Shown here: in pieces, positions 8,398 to 18,053 of the stretch
Layout of the letters: each line of letters opens with the position of its first letter
Position numbering within the stretch: the stretch's first letter is position 1
NCBI GenBank assembly: GCA_964621785.1
Contig: CAZUPD010000015.1
Location: forward strand, 25,491 to 89,490
DNA: 64,000 nt
Direction: 5' to 3'
From: JACKDW01 sp964621785
GTDB lineage: Bacteria; Myxococcota_A; Polyangia; Nannocystales; Nannocystaceae
Program-made: the position numbers and the translations under genes
The notes under the pieces: model-generated
The model's input: the letters and a program-made list of their open reading frames with translations, nothing else
Told to the model about the DNA's origin: nothing
Databases searched by the model: none

Positions 8398-9885
8398 TCA
8401 AAAACGCTTGCGCAGGCGTAGCGAAGCAACCACGGTGATCAGCAGGCCGACCAATGAGCAACAGGCAAACGACGCGCCCGACCATGCGGGCAAGACGGCC
8501 GAGACGAGTGCCCCCAAAAAATATGCACATGCAATGAGTGCGACCCACCAGCCGACCCAAAATGCCGCCAGAGCAGCGCCCGTACCCAGGACGACGTGGT
8601 CGCTGATGAGCGTGGTCGTCGGGGAGACATCTGCGAGCCAGCCGGTGAGACGGTGAAAAATCAGGGCGACAATCGTCACTGTCGACCAGCCCACCAACTT
8701 CGTCGTCAACTCGCTGCGGGCGATGGCCCGCCGCGCCAACCAAAAAAACATCAACAGCGGAAGTGCTGCGGCAACGGCGACAACGAGGGAATCCGCCGCT
8801 GTGGCGTGTTCGACATCGCCGGCGATATGGTCGATCAGGGGCCACGTGATCAACAAGATGACCATCACTGCGAGGGCGAGCCCGAGGCGAGTGCGCCAAC
8901 CAGTCGCCGGATCTTGGGCCGGATTTTTGCCGAGCTCGTGCAGAAGTTGCTCGAGTGAGTGCCAGCGGTCTGCGGGGTGGCGCGCGAGTCCGCGGACGAG
9001 GGCGGGGTAAATCGCTTCGGGGACGTGGGAGTCGGGCGGTGGCGGTGGCGGCTTGGCTTCGAGGCTCTCGAGCAACGTACTCATGGTTGTACGTACAAAT
9101 GGAAATTCTCCGTAGAGCGCTTCGAACAGGGCGGCACAAAACGCGAACTGATCACCGGCGGAGCCGACCTCGTCGCCGAGGACCTGCTCGGGCGACATAT
9201 AGGCAGGTGTCCCGACCAACGCCCCCGCGTAGGTCGCTTCGGCGTTGAGCGAGATATGCTGGTCGGTCCGCAGTGACGACGAACTTTTGGGATCGGTCGG
9301 CGGCACGTCGCCGAGTCGCGCGAGCCCGAAGTCGATCACCCGCGGGCGTCCGTCCTGACCGATCAGGACGTTGTGGGCCTTAAAGTCGCGGTGGATCAAA
9401 CCGCTGTGGTGGGCGGCACACAATCCTCGACCTGCCTTGAGGTACATGGCCAAAATGTCCTGCCATGGTTTGCCGGCCTGCCACTGGTAGAGGGTCGGTC
9501 CATCGACGTATTCCATGGCGACATAGATCTGGGAGGCATACTCGCCGACCTCGAACACCGGGATGACGTTGGGGTGGGAAAGCCGGGCCATCGCCTGGGC
9601 CTCGCGCAACATCCGGGCACGGATGGTCACCTCGGTAGCGACGTTTTGGCGCAGGACTTTGATCGCAACTTTGCGGTCGAGCCGACGGTCAAACGCGGCG
9701 TAGACACTGCCCATACCGCCCTCACCGATCTTGTCGATCAGGGCAAACCGCCCGAGGTTGGGCTGCAGCTCACCGCCGGGGTCGACGTAGATAGCTTCGC
9801 TGTTCCAGCGTCTGCCTAGGGTGTCGGCGGTGGCAAACGGAGCGTGCGGTGCGGTCGGGTCATGCTCGGTCTCCGAAGCCGTCAC
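8398..9885 (-). CDS. Serine/threonine protein kinase with membrane C-terminus
   Basis: 495 residues. The Hanks-type kinase domain spans about residues 46-310: glycine loop (G-E-G-G-M-G-S-V-Y), VAIK lysine (K-V-A-I-K-V-L), catalytic loop H-R-D-F-K-A-H-N, D-F-G, and G-T-P-A-Y-M-S-P-E-Q. The catalytic residues are all present, so it should be active. After a short linker there are four to five hydrophobic helices (from about residue 330) in place of the usual sensor, so the kinase domain is cytoplasmic and the C-terminus lies in the membrane. Myxobacteria carry many such kinases. It lies downstream of the YkgJ-type gene after a 235-bp gap. An exact iterated palindrome is at 9087-9098. Confidence 0.9.
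   Translation of the reverse strand: MTASETEHDPTAPHAPFATADTLGRRWNSEAIYVDPGGELQPNLGRFALIDKIGEGGMGSVYAAFDRRLDRKVAIKVLRQNVATEVTIRARMLREAQAMARLSHPNVIPVFEVGEYASQIYVAMEYVDGPTLYQWQAGKPWQDILAMYLKAGRGLCAAHHSGLIHRDFKAHNVLIGQDGRPRVIDFGLARLGDVPPTDPKSSSSLRTDQHISLNAEATYAGALVGTPAYMSPEQVLGDEVGSAGDQFAFCAALFEALYGEFPFVRTTMSTLLESLEAKPPPPPPDSHVPEAIYPALVRGLARHPADRWHSLEQLLHELGKNPAQDPATGWRTRLGLALAVMVILLITWPLIDHIAGDVEHATAADSLVVAVAAALPLLMFFWLARRAIARSELTTKLVGWSTVTIVALIFHRLTGWLADVSPTTTLISDHVVLGTGAALAAFWVGWWVALIACAYFLGALVSAVLPAWSGASFACCSLVGLLITVVASLRLRKRF
9087..9098. repeat. Exact TTGYANNTRCAA palindrome
   Basis: TTGTACGTACAA, a fully self-complementary copy inside the Ser/Thr kinase gene. Confidence 0.85.
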
Positions 9886-10120
9886 CGGGCCATGATAGCG
9901 CCTGGGGGCTGTCCGTCGAGACTTCTGTGGTCGCTCGATATTGAAGGATCCGGTGTCCTCAGCGGAGGAAGGTATGCGTACTTGTTAAATATTTCCCATG
10001 GGACAGGTTGAAGCACCCGAGCTCCGCTCTGGTCGCCCAGTCGTCGCACAGGGTCGGTCGGTGAGGGCCGTCAACGTCGACGGGAAGGTCGATGTGCGTG
10101 CATGTACATCGGGTACACGG

Positions 10121-11035
10121 TCAGCGTCGTTTTTTGCCCTTGGCGTATTTTTTTGCCCGCTTGCGGTTGCGATTGGCCTTGGCGACCACGGTTCCGTCGG
10201 CAGAAAACCGCATCGGCGCTTCCCCGACCTCGTACAACATGTTGCCGTCGACGAGTTGGACCAGTTGCATGAGCGCGGCCGGTAAAAATGGAGATGTCCC
10301 TAAGACCATCCTTTTTTCGACCTGTGCGAGCGCGACCTGCTGCCGCAGCGGGATGCGGATATTGACCAGCTTGACCTGATCGAAGTTGGGGTGGTCGGCA
10401 CGGGACCATTGCGCCGGGCTTTGCACGTGGTGCATCCGACATGACTGCGGGCGCTGCTGCCAGATCCGGCAGCGGCCCTTGTGGTCGGCGAAGGCACAGG
10501 GTTCACCCTTGGCCGCATAGGCGAGTCGACCTTCCTGCACCGGCTTGCTGCCCATCCGAATTTTTGTCAGGTCTTTGCCGGCGTAGCGCGATTGAATTTC
10601 TTCAAACTGTCGCTGGCCCTGCTCGGCGAGTTTTTGGGCGACTTGGGGAAAGTCGGGCCACACCCGGATCGTCCGGTAAATGATGATCGCTTCGGCACCC
10701 GTCACACCCATCGGCACTTCGTAGCAACAGTTCGTCCCCTCGGGGGTACCAGGGACGACCGCTTCACCGAGGTTCATGTGCTCGCGGACAGCTGCGATGT
10801 AGTGGTCGTAGTGGTCTTGAAACTCGGTATAGGCGGCGTGAAACCCTTTGGGTATGCGTTTTTCGAGCGCGACATCGGCGATCCCATCGAGCGCTTCGAG
10901 GCTGGCAATCGCCTGTTGCATCGCATCGACATGGGGTTGTGCCGCTTTTTTCGCGGCCCGTGAGAGTTTGCTGTTGCGGTCGCGGGGGAGCGGGCGGCCG
11001 CGGCCGAAAAGTGACCGGATGAATCCCCAAACCAT
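10121..11035 (-). CDS. YkgJ-family cysteine-cluster protein
   Basis: About 304 residues from the ATG at 11035 (M-V-W-G-F-I-R-S-L-F). The cysteine cluster typical of the YkgJ/UPF0153 group is spread across the middle: C-C-Y-E, then G-E-P-C-A-F, G-R-C-R-I-W, and S-C-R-M-H, which together can bind zinc or an iron-sulphur cluster. Some relatives are involved in flagellar or protein-modification pathways, but the biochemical role is generally unknown. The C-terminus is strongly basic (K-R-A-K-K-Y-A-K-G-K-K-R-R), possibly for nucleic-acid contact. The start leaves 168 bp to the divergent lipoprotein gene. Confidence 0.7.
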   Translation of the reverse strand: MVWGFIRSLFGRGRPLPRDRNSKLSRAAKKAAQPHVDAMQQAIASLEALDGIADVALEKRIPKGFHAAYTEFQDHYDHYIAAVREHMNLGEAVVPGTPEGTNCCYEVPMGVTGAEAIIIYRTIRVWPDFPQVAQKLAEQGQRQFEEIQSRYAGKDLTKIRMGSKPVQEGRLAYAAKGEPCAFADHKGRCRIWQQRPQSCRMHHVQSPAQWSRADHPNFDQVKLVNIRIPLRQQVALAQVEKRMVLGTSPFLPAALMQLVQLVDGNMLYEVGEAPMRFSADGTVVAKANRNRKRAKKYAKGKKRR

Positions 11036-11203
11036 AGTGGCGGGTTGTAACAACCCCGCCCGTGGACGTCCATGGTCCAGCGTTTTGGATGCGGCATCAC
11101 ATGCCGAGTTTCGGCCGCAGACCCACCTGTGGCGAGGATTCACACCCTCCACGGCCACCCCGGGTTGTTGCGTAGTCAATGTCACGCGGTTAGCGTTGCC
11201 GAC

Positions 11204-12100
11204 ATGTTGAAGAGCAAATGCGTCGCCTGCGTTCACACCCTGCTGCTCGGCCTGTGTTTGGCCGCCTCGGGAGGTTGTGACAAGCCCACCGCGGATAACC
11301 CTCCTCCGGGTGGCGGCGGGGCAGCGCCGGTCGACGCTCCGGCAGCAAGCAACACGATCTCACTCGCCTACAAGACAGCTGCCCACAAAATCAAGCAGTC
11401 GTCGCAGGTCAAGTTCAACATCTCGGGTGCGCAGGCGGGTGAGTTGTCGGCCGACTTTAGTGCGCTGCTCGACATCAGCGACGCCGGTGGATCCCTCAAG
11501 GTCGCCTACAGCGTGTTGGAAGTCCGTGCCCTCAACTTGACCGGGGTACTCAAGCCCAAGCCCGACAAAGACGGTGCCACACCCGATCCGAACGCGAAGC
11601 TCAAGGCCCTCACGGGCGCCACGATCGTGTCGACCACGGGCGAGCCCGACAGCGACCGCACCAAGGCCCTGCCCGAAAACGCCGACAACAAACCTGAGAT
11701 GGCCCAGTTCACCGCGTTTTTTCAGCTCCCCGAGTTGCCGGCCAAGCCGCTCGCGCTCAACGTGCCGGTCACCGTCGAATCGGAGGAAGAAGTCGACTTC
11801 ATGGGCGGGATGAAGATGCCGACCGAGTCGGAGACGATCTACACACTGACCGCCGTCGATAACTCCTCCGGGAAGAAGTTGGCGACCGTCAAGATCGAGG
11901 GCACGACCTCCGGGGCGATCGAACACCCACAGGCGGGCACGATTTCCCTCGATGCCGAAGAAGACCGGACCTTGGTGTTCAACCTCGACGACCAAATCCC
12001 GGTTTCGGTCAATGGCACAGCCTCGCAGGCCTTGGTATTTGGCAGCCAGGGGTCGGCCGAGTTCGCATTTCAACTCGGGGCGACCTACGAACCCGGGTAA
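11204..12100 (+). CDS. Lipoprotein of unknown function
   Basis: 298 residues from the ATG at 11204. A type II signal peptide ends in a lipobox (L-A-A-S-G-G-C), followed by a Pro/Gly-rich tether and a mature domain of about 250 residues with regular beta-strand spacing. One segment, V-D-F-M-G-G-M-K-M-P-T-E-S-E-T-I-Y, may be a loop. No family recognised. Acidic residues dominate the surface, as usual for secreted proteins of this group. A strong rho-independent terminator follows 18 bp after the stop, so it is probably transcribed alone. Confidence 0.7.
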   Translation: MLKSKCVACVHTLLLGLCLAASGGCDKPTADNPPPGGGGAAPVDAPAASNTISLAYKTAAHKIKQSSQVKFNISGAQAGELSADFSALLDISDAGGSLKVAYSVLEVRALNLTGVLKPKPDKDGATPDPNAKLKALTGATIVSTTGEPDSDRTKALPENADNKPEMAQFTAFFQLPELPAKPLALNVPVTVESEEEVDFMGGMKMPTESETIYTLTAVDNSSGKKLATVKIEGTTSGAIEHPQAGTISLDAEEDRTLVFNLDDQIPVSVNGTASQALVFGSQGSAEFAFQLGATYEPG

Positions 12101-12118
12101 CCGGCGACGGTTGCGTCC

Positions 12119-12146
12119 AAAAGCAGCTCCTGTGGGAGCTGTTTTA
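12119..12146 (+). terminator. Rho-independent terminator
   Basis: Stem CAGCTCC (12124-12130) pairs with GGAGCTG (12135-12141) around a TGTG loop, flanked by AAAA on the left and TTTT on the right. It ends the lipoprotein transcript and, because of the flanking A-tract, may also act for the convergent rsmB gene. Confidence 0.85.
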
Positions 12147-12206
12147 TGTTTGGGAACTCGACAGAGGAAAGGGGGGCCGCGTGCAAACGAGTGCTCCCCT
12201 GGCAAC

Positions 12207-13553
12207 CTATCGCGCGCGGCCGAGACAGGCGAGATAGAACCCGTCACTGTGGTGGGATTCGGGTGTCCAGGATGCTTGGCGAAGCAGCGCAGCATCCCGT
12301 GTATCAGCAAGGAATTGTGCCACCAGCTGCTCCCCCTCCTCCGGCTCCGAGCTGCAGACCGCGTAGCACAGGCGGCCGCCCGGGGCGACGCGGCGCCAGC
12401 ACCTGCGTATGAGATTTTGTTGCAGCACCACACAACTTGCGATGTCCTCGTAGCGACTGGTCCACCGCAACTCCGGGTGGCGGCCGAGGTTGCCCAAACC
12501 TGTGCAGGGGGCATCGACGAGCACCGCATCGAACGGGAGGGCATCGTCGACACCGGGGACGTCTGGACCGTCCATGGCCGCGGCGATGATCTCCAGCTCG
12601 AGGTCGGTGTCGACGAGTTGACCGCGCAGTGCCGTCTGTCGCAGCTGTTTGATGCGTGGCGACGGTTCGGTTGCCACCAGGGTGCCGCGGCGTTGCATCA
12701 CTTCGGCGAGTTGCAAGGTCTTGACCCCGATCCCGGCACAGGCGTCGAGCACCCGCATCCCCGGCTCCGGCGCGAGGGCGAGAACAGCCTGCTGGGAGCT
12801 GAGGGACTGGACGGAAAAAAGTCCTTGCTGATGCATCGGATGTCGTGTCAATGCACCGCCGCGACGGATCCGCAACGCGTGGGGGTGATCGGCGAAGGTC
12901 TCGACGTCGGCGGCAAACGGATCGGCCTGGAGTGCAGCCGCCACGGTTGCTACGTCTGTCCGCGACACATCGATTCGAAGGTCGACGGGACACGGGGAAT
13001 TAATTGCATTTGCACGTTGTTGAGCCCGCTCAAACCCCAGGCTCGAACGCCAGCGCCCGGCCAGCCAGCGCGGGAGCGAGTGGTAGCGCTCGAGCACGTC
13101 TAGTGGCTTGCCCAAGCCTAGTTTTTGGACAACCGAAGCTCCGTCACGATCGATCGCCCGCACCACCGCGTGGCACGGACGCCGCATCGAACCTTTGCCG
13201 AAGCGTTGCAACACATCGCCCATTTGCGAAGCGACCGCGTGGATCGGGTGGGCGAGCTCGAGGCATTCAAACGCCGCAATGCGCAGGGCGATGCGCACCG
13301 GTCCCTTGAGGCCCCGGGGTTTGTTGGCGAAGGTGTCGATCACGGCGTCGAGACGGGCTTGCAGCCGCAGCACGCCGTAGACCAGTGTGGTCGTCAGGCC
13401 GCGGTCGCGGTCGGGGAGGGACGCACGCGCGAGTTCGCGATCGAGAATGCGGTTGGAAAAGCCCCGTGTGCGTCCGATCTCCGCCAGGATCGAAGCGGCG
13501 AGAAACCGCGGGCTGACATCGCTACGAGTCCGGAGTGGACGTGGTTCCGACAT
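12207..13553 (-). CDS. rsmB: 16S rRNA (cytosine-967-C5) methyltransferase RsmB
   Basis: 448 residues, the usual RsmB length. The first 150 residues match the NusB-like RNA-binding domain (S-P-R-F-L-A-A-S-I-L-A-E-I at the start). The Rossmann methyltransferase domain follows, with SAM-binding V-L-D-A-C-A-G-I-G-V-K-T, motif IV D-A-P-C-T-G-L-G-N-L-G-R-H-P-E carrying the proline-cysteine pair, and motif VI Y-A-V-C-S-S-E-P-E-E-G-E carrying the catalytic cysteine. It methylates C5 of a cytosine in 16S rRNA. It stands alone on the minus strand, divergent from the P460-like gene. A one-mismatch iterated palindrome is at 13004-13015. Confidence 0.9.
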   Translation of the reverse strand: MSEPRPLRTRSDVSPRFLAASILAEIGRTRGFSNRILDRELARASLPDRDRGLTTTLVYGVLRLQARLDAVIDTFANKPRGLKGPVRIALRIAAFECLELAHPIHAVASQMGDVLQRFGKGSMRRPCHAVVRAIDRDGASVVQKLGLGKPLDVLERYHSLPRWLAGRWRSSLGFERAQQRANAINSPCPVDLRIDVSRTDVATVAAALQADPFAADVETFADHPHALRIRRGGALTRHPMHQQGLFSVQSLSSQQAVLALAPEPGMRVLDACAGIGVKTLQLAEVMQRRGTLVATEPSPRIKQLRQTALRGQLVDTDLELEIIAAAMDGPDVPGVDDALPFDAVLVDAPCTGLGNLGRHPELRWTSRYEDIASCVVLQQNLIRRCWRRVAPGGRLCYAVCSSEPEEGEQLVAQFLADTRDAALLRQASWTPESHHSDGFYLACLGRAR

Positions 13554-13671
13554 CGAAACGGTGTACCACCACGTTCGCGCGAAGTGACAGAGCTGCCTCG
13601 CACAAACGTCGCCGGTTTGTCCGGTTCATCGCGGCGTGTCGAGAAATTCCAGGTCCTGCTAAGCTCGGAGC

Positions 13672-14190
13672 GTGTCGAGTCGACTCGCCGAAGATCCACC
13701 AGCGAGGATGCCCAGCGCAGTTTTCCTGTGCGGTGTCCTGCTCACGTCCATTACATTTGCAGGCTGCGGCGATACCAGGACCGGGGACGGTGGCAACGGT
13801 TTGTTGCTCAAGGTCCGCGACATGGACTATCCGGCGTGGGAGAGAGCCCCGGGGTTTCCAGGCATCGAAGTCAGCGAAGCTCCCCACGGGAGTTACGTCG
13901 AGATCTACATCAACGACGTCTTGGTCGAAGCCCTGCAACCTCCGGCCGAGGGCGAGGCTCTGACCGAATGGCCCGTCGGCTCGATCATCGTCAAAGACGG
14001 TTGGGACGACGCCGAGGGAACCGAGCGCGCCGTGTTGGCGATCATGGAAAAGCGCGAAGGTGGTTGGTACTACGAGGAATACATCGGCGACACCGAGGAC
14101 GAGCCGAAGTATGCCGGCGACGACATCTCGACCTGTATGGGGTGCCACAGCGCCGGAGCCGATTTCGTCCGCGCCTTCGACTTCCCCTAA
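13672..14190 (+). CDS. Lipoprotein, probable cytochrome P460-like domain
   Basis: 172 residues from a GTG; the ATG at 13708 is an alternative start. The signal peptide ends in a lipobox (T-F-A-G-C). The mature part has the sequence order of cytochrome P460-like domains: an early aromatic segment, W-P-V-G-S-I-I-V-K-D-G-W (about 100-111), an M-E-K-R-E-G-G-W-Y-Y-E-E-Y segment, and one C-M-G-C-H haem c motif at 155-159 near the end. P460 proteins bind a c-type haem, some oxidising hydroxylamine; many are of unknown function. A periplasmic or surface haem protein is likely. Confidence 0.6.
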   Translation: MSSRLAEDPPARMPSAVFLCGVLLTSITFAGCGDTRTGDGGNGLLLKVRDMDYPAWERAPGFPGIEVSEAPHGSYVEIYINDVLVEALQPPAEGEALTEWPVGSIIVKDGWDDAEGTERAVLAIMEKREGGWYYEEYIGDTEDEPKYAGDDISTCMGCHSAGADFVRAFDFP

Positions 14191-14391
14191 GTACTAAAAA
14201 ACGCGGCGTCATTTTCGGTTGTAAATGCATGCAACTGGGGAACGTACGGGCGCCATTTGCAACCACGTTGGCGAATCTCGTCATCTTCGAAGTCAAGTGA
14301 ACGTGCCGACCTCGACGCTGTGTCGCGGTCCGAGTCCTTCGCCGTGCGAACAAAACACGCCACGTTCATAGGAAAGTGGTATGGTCCCCCC

Positions 14392-14748
14392 GTGGTTCAC
14401 AAGCTCGCGCCCGTATTTTTGCTTTCCCTCGCCCTCGGTGCCTGTATCGAGCCGACACCGGTCAGCCAGTGCAACGACGCCGCGTTTAAGATCGAGGCCG
14501 AATACACCGCGTGTGAGCAGGAGATACCCGACATTGATTGCGAGAGTTTTCGCGGGCTCGAGTGCGACGTCAAGCCCTACCTCGACTGTCTTGTCGAACA
14601 GGTAAAGTGTGAGGACAGCAACCTGTCCACCGGTGACCCGAGTATGTGTGCCAACCTACTCGAGTGCACCCCGGCGGGGGGAACCGACAGTGCGACGACA
14701 GGCACGGACACCACCGGCGATACGGACGGAACCGACACCACCGGGTAG
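14392..14748 (+). CDS. Small lipoprotein with Thr/Gly/Asp-rich tail
   Basis: 118 residues from the GTG at 14392 (V-H-K-L-A-P-V-F-L-L-S-L-A-L-G-A-C, lipobox L-G-A-C). The mature part is cysteine-rich, with about eight cysteines spaced as in small disulfide-bonded domains. It ends in a T-T-G-T-D-T-T-G-D-T-D-G-type low-complexity tail, a hallmark of Nannocystis-type secreted proteins, where it normally works as a linker. Here the tail is C-terminal with nothing after it. Function unknown. Confidence 0.65.
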   Translation: MVHKLAPVFLLSLALGACIEPTPVSQCNDAAFKIEAEYTACEQEIPDIDCESFRGLECDVKPYLDCLVEQVKCEDSNLSTGDPSMCANLLECTPAGGTDSATTGTDTTGDTDGTDTTG

Positions 14749-14792
14749 CTCCGTCCGCAGGCCCGACTCCAACGAGCGAGCCCGTGAGCAGC

Positions 14793-16841
14793 TCAGTTCA
14801 TCCCGCCGATCATCTTTAAAAACGCATCCTCGCTTAGGATTTCGATCGCCGCGCCGCCATCCTTGAGTTTCTCGGCCTTCTTTTGTTTCGACGACTTGGC
14901 CCCTTTACCCGCGCCGACGACCAGGTAGGTCAGCGTTTTGCTCACCCCGCTCGGGGTCTCTCCGCCGAGCGCCTTGACCCTGGCTTGGGCGTCGTTGCGG
15001 CTAAAGTTTTCGAGGGTGCCTGTAAACACAAAGCTCTTGCCCTCGAGTTTGCCGCCCACAACTTTTTGTGGAGCCGCTGCCTCGGTGACCTCGACGAATG
15101 TTAGCAGTTCGTCGATGAGCTCGCTGCGTTGCTCGAGGCCCTCGACCAATGCATCTGCAATCGCATCTTTGATCCCCTTGACCGCGATCAGTTGGTCGCG
15201 GTTGAGTTTGCGAATCTTGGCCAGACTGTGGAATTGCTCGGCCAACATCTGGGCATTTTGCTTGCCCAAGTGGTCGATTCCAAGGGCACGCAAGAACACC
15301 CACAGTTCGAGCTTTTTGTGTTGCTCGACCTGCTCGATGAGATTCTGGGCGCTCTTTTTGCCCATCCGCTCGAGGCTTTGCAGGTCGGTTTCTTGCAACC
15401 GGTAGAAGTCGGCTGGCGAGCTGAGCAGACCGGCATCGACACATTGGCTGAGGACCTTGGGCCCGAAACCTTGTAGGTCGACAACCTTGGCAAAGTGCTC
15501 GAGCTCGCCCAAACGTGCCTGTACACATTGGTCGGGTTTGGAGCATTGCAAAAACTCGCCATCACGTTTTTTGCGACGCAAGACGTTGCTGTTACAGGCC
15601 GGACATTTTGTTGGTAATGCAAATGGTTTTTTGCCCTTGCCGGCCTCGGTCACGCGCTCGACATTGGGAATCACCCCGCCGCGGCGGGTCACCTCGACCT
15701 TGCAGCCGATCGTCAGACCCAGGGCTTCAAAGATGTTGAGGTTGTGCAGGCTGGCGCGGCCGATCATGGCACCGCTGAGTTCGATCGGTTCGAGCAGGGC
15801 CACCGGCGTAATGATCCCCGTACGGCTGACGGACCACTCGATCCCCTTGAGGTCGGTGACCCCGGCATCGCCCTGAAACTTGTAGGCGATCGCATAGCGC
15901 GGGTGGTGGCCGGTCTCCCCCATGCGGATCTGCTCGGACACCGAAGATGCCCGATAGACCACCCCGTCGATCTCGAAGTCGAGGTCGTTGACCCGTGCCT
16001 TGGCATAGCGTTCGTAGGAGGCCTGCAGCGTCTTGCGCTCGCGGGTAAACGAGTACTTCTCGGGCTTAAACCCAACCTCTTCGAGGTACTGAAACTTCTC
16101 CCGCTCGTCGCCAAAGGTGGGCCCGATGATGTCGTAGGGGTAAAAACTCAGCTCCTTGGCCCGACTCTTTTTACGCTCTTTGAGCTTGACGGTACCGGCA
16201 GTCAGGTTGCGGGGATTGGAGTATTCGCCCTTGTACTTTGCAAATACACTCAACCGCATATAGACCTCGCCGCGTACCTCGACCTCGGTCTTGCTGAGCA
16301 TCTTGATTTTGTTGGGCACCTCGGGAATGTCGACGACGTTTTGGGTGATGTCCTCACCCTCGGAACCCGAGCCGCGGGTGGCCGCCAGCACCAGGCGCCC
16401 ACGGGTGTCGTAGCGCAGGCTACAGGCGATTCCATCCATTTTGGGCATGATGACGATCTCGCCCTTAAACTTTTTGGCCCACGACAACAGGTCGGGTTCG
16501 GCGTAGCACTTGTCGAGCGAGAGCATCGCCCGTTGGTGGCGGACCGTGCTGCCAAACCGCTCGACCGGGCTCATCTTGAGCGCCTCTTCGATGGCCAGAC
16601 TCGCCCCGGTCGGCGCACTCGGGCCCATGGCATGAAGCACCGGAGCATTCGGATTGAGCCGCCGCAGCCGGTTGACCATTTGATCGTACAACGGATCCGA
16701 AAGCGTGGGTTTGTGTTCGTCCCAGTACTCGCGGTTGCAACGGGTAATCAGGACGACCAAGTCGCGTTCGGTAAACTCGGAAAGTCGCGCGCGGACTTCG
16801 AGTTCCAACATCTTGTTGAGCTCAGATTCTTGCATACGCAC
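14793..16841 (-). CDS. ligA: NAD-dependent DNA ligase LigA
   Basis: 682 residues, close to the usual 670. In order: the N-terminal Ia domain with Y-W-D-E-H and L-S-D-P-L-Y-D for NAD binding, the adenylation motif P-K-M-D-G with Lys134 as AMP acceptor, the OB fold, a four-cysteine zinc finger (C-P-A-C near 408, then C-S-K-P-D-Q-C), helix-hairpin-helix repeats, and a C-terminal BRCT domain (G-K-S-F-V-F-T-G-T-L). It seals nicks in replication and repair. The residue before P-K-M-D-G is Met rather than the common Glu, a small departure from typical LigA. The C-terminal region has a lysine-rich insertion (K-S-S-K-Q-K-K-A-E-K). Confidence 0.92.
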   Translation of the reverse strand: MRMQESELNKMLELEVRARLSEFTERDLVVLITRCNREYWDEHKPTLSDPLYDQMVNRLRRLNPNAPVLHAMGPSAPTGASLAIEEALKMSPVERFGSTVRHQRAMLSLDKCYAEPDLLSWAKKFKGEIVIMPKMDGIACSLRYDTRGRLVLAATRGSGSEGEDITQNVVDIPEVPNKIKMLSKTEVEVRGEVYMRLSVFAKYKGEYSNPRNLTAGTVKLKERKKSRAKELSFYPYDIIGPTFGDEREKFQYLEEVGFKPEKYSFTRERKTLQASYERYAKARVNDLDFEIDGVVYRASSVSEQIRMGETGHHPRYAIAYKFQGDAGVTDLKGIEWSVSRTGIITPVALLEPIELSGAMIGRASLHNLNIFEALGLTIGCKVEVTRRGGVIPNVERVTEAGKGKKPFALPTKCPACNSNVLRRKKRDGEFLQCSKPDQCVQARLGELEHFAKVVDLQGFGPKVLSQCVDAGLLSSPADFYRLQETDLQSLERMGKKSAQNLIEQVEQHKKLELWVFLRALGIDHLGKQNAQMLAEQFHSLAKIRKLNRDQLIAVKGIKDAIADALVEGLEQRSELIDELLTFVEVTEAAAPQKVVGGKLEGKSFVFTGTLENFSRNDAQARVKALGGETPSGVSKTLTYLVVGAGKGAKSSKQKKAEKLKDGGAAIEILSEDAFLKMIGGMN

Positions 16842-16994
16842 CCGCGCGCAGTGTCACCCATGCACAGGTGGGATGGCGAGTGAAAACCAGTCCACAGGCG
16901 TGGTTTTTCTCGCGCTTGCAAGCGAGAGCGTCGAGATGCCCCGAGAAGCATAATTACCCGGCGATATCTTGCGCTCGTTTTGTGAGACGTACGG

Positions 16995-18053
16995 TTATCC
17001 GTTCGTTTTTGCCCGTAGCAACAGCGCAGCCCGGTCTCTCCGACAAGCGCAGGCACTCCGACAAAGCGCAAGCTGCCCACGAGCCCTCAGTAAGTTGTGC
17101 TCCCCGGCCCGCGTATACCTACTCCGATCCCAGCCAAAGTAACACTCGTTGAGCGCGTCTGCGGCAAATCTCGCCGTCAGTTCCAAACTGATCCACTCCG
17201 GGCCAATGACCAATGCCCTGCGTTCTGCCTCCGTTAACGCAAACGTAATCGCGTCTAAATACCCCCGTGCCGAGGCCTCGAAGTTTGCCACGTCGAACAC
17301 GGCCTCGGTGCGGTTCTCGTCGCCGTTGTTACACCACGAGCGCCAGGCATCGCCTAGTTCGTGGTGCAGCGGCATCGGGGCGAGGGTATCGAGGTCGACC
17401 AGGCACACCGCCTGTTCAGGAGCATCTCTGGCGAACAACAGGTTGCTGAACTTGAGGTCACCATGGGCGATCCGCTGGGGCAGGTCGTCGGGCGGCCTTG
17501 GTATCTCGGCAAACCCGGCGAAGATCTGGCTGGCCAGCTGCGCGACCTCGCCGTGCAGCGGGTGATCGTCGTGTTCGTGCAGTGCCCGACGAAGCGTCGC
17601 CAAGTGGGCCTGCGTGTCGTGGACACCGCTGCGGGTGCCGACAAACGTGTGCTGCAAGTCGGAGACCTCTGAGTGAAACCGGGCCACCATGGCCCCCGCG
17701 GCATAGGCCTGTGCGGGCGATTGAACACTCGCAAAACTTTGCCCAGAAATCCTTGTAAGTACACGCCAACCGCAGCCGTCGTTTGCCGTCACCCACAGCT
17801 CGCCGCCACCTGTGCGCACGAGCAGCGGCGTACACAGCCCACGGGCGTGCAGGTGGCGGGTCACAGCTTCGATGTTGTGGTGGTGCTCCAGGCTGAAAAT
17901 CGGGTTGACACGTTGCAGGATGAACGCGCCGGAGGGGGCGGTCACGGCAAACGTGTGGTTGATCAGCCCGCCGGCCATCGGCGCGACCTCGGCTCGGGCG
18001 AGTTGGGGATAATGCTCGATGATTTTGCGCGCGGTAGCGAGGTGGTCGACCAC
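16995..18053 (-). CDS. Phosphotransferase (aminoglycoside/choline kinase fold)
   Basis: 352 residues with the kinase-like fold of the APH/choline-kinase group. The N-terminal lobe starts with a glycine loop (M-A-G-G-L-I-N-H-T-F). The catalytic loop is H-G-D-L-K-F-S-N (Asp base), and the metal-binding Asp is in V-D-L-D-T-L. The layout resembles homoserine kinase type II (ThrB-like) and N-acetylhexosamine kinase relatives more than true resistance enzymes, so a metabolic small-molecule kinase is likely. It lies downstream of the 18.05-18.5 kb promoter region and upstream of ligA on the same strand. Confidence 0.75.
   Translation of the reverse strand: MVDHLATARKIIEHYPQLARAEVAPMAGGLINHTFAVTAPSGAFILQRVNPIFSLEHHHNIEAVTRHLHARGLCTPLLVRTGGGELWVTANDGCGWRVLTRISGQSFASVQSPAQAYAAGAMVARFHSEVSDLQHTFVGTRSGVHDTQAHLATLRRALHEHDDHPLHGEVAQLASQIFAGFAEIPRPPDDLPQRIAHGDLKFSNLLFARDAPEQAVCLVDLDTLAPMPLHHELGDAWRSWCNNGDENRTEAVFDVANFEASARGYLDAITFALTEAERRALVIGPEWISLELTARFAADALNECYFGWDRSRYTRAGEHNLLRARGQLALCRSACACRRDRAALLLRAKTNG

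Noticed and set aside
10098..10109. GTGCATGTACAT and similar two-mismatch palindromes
   Set aside because: Several strings with mismatches at both ends were seen (23050, 40250, 54620, 58056, 61550). They may belong to the motif family but are too weak to list as copies.
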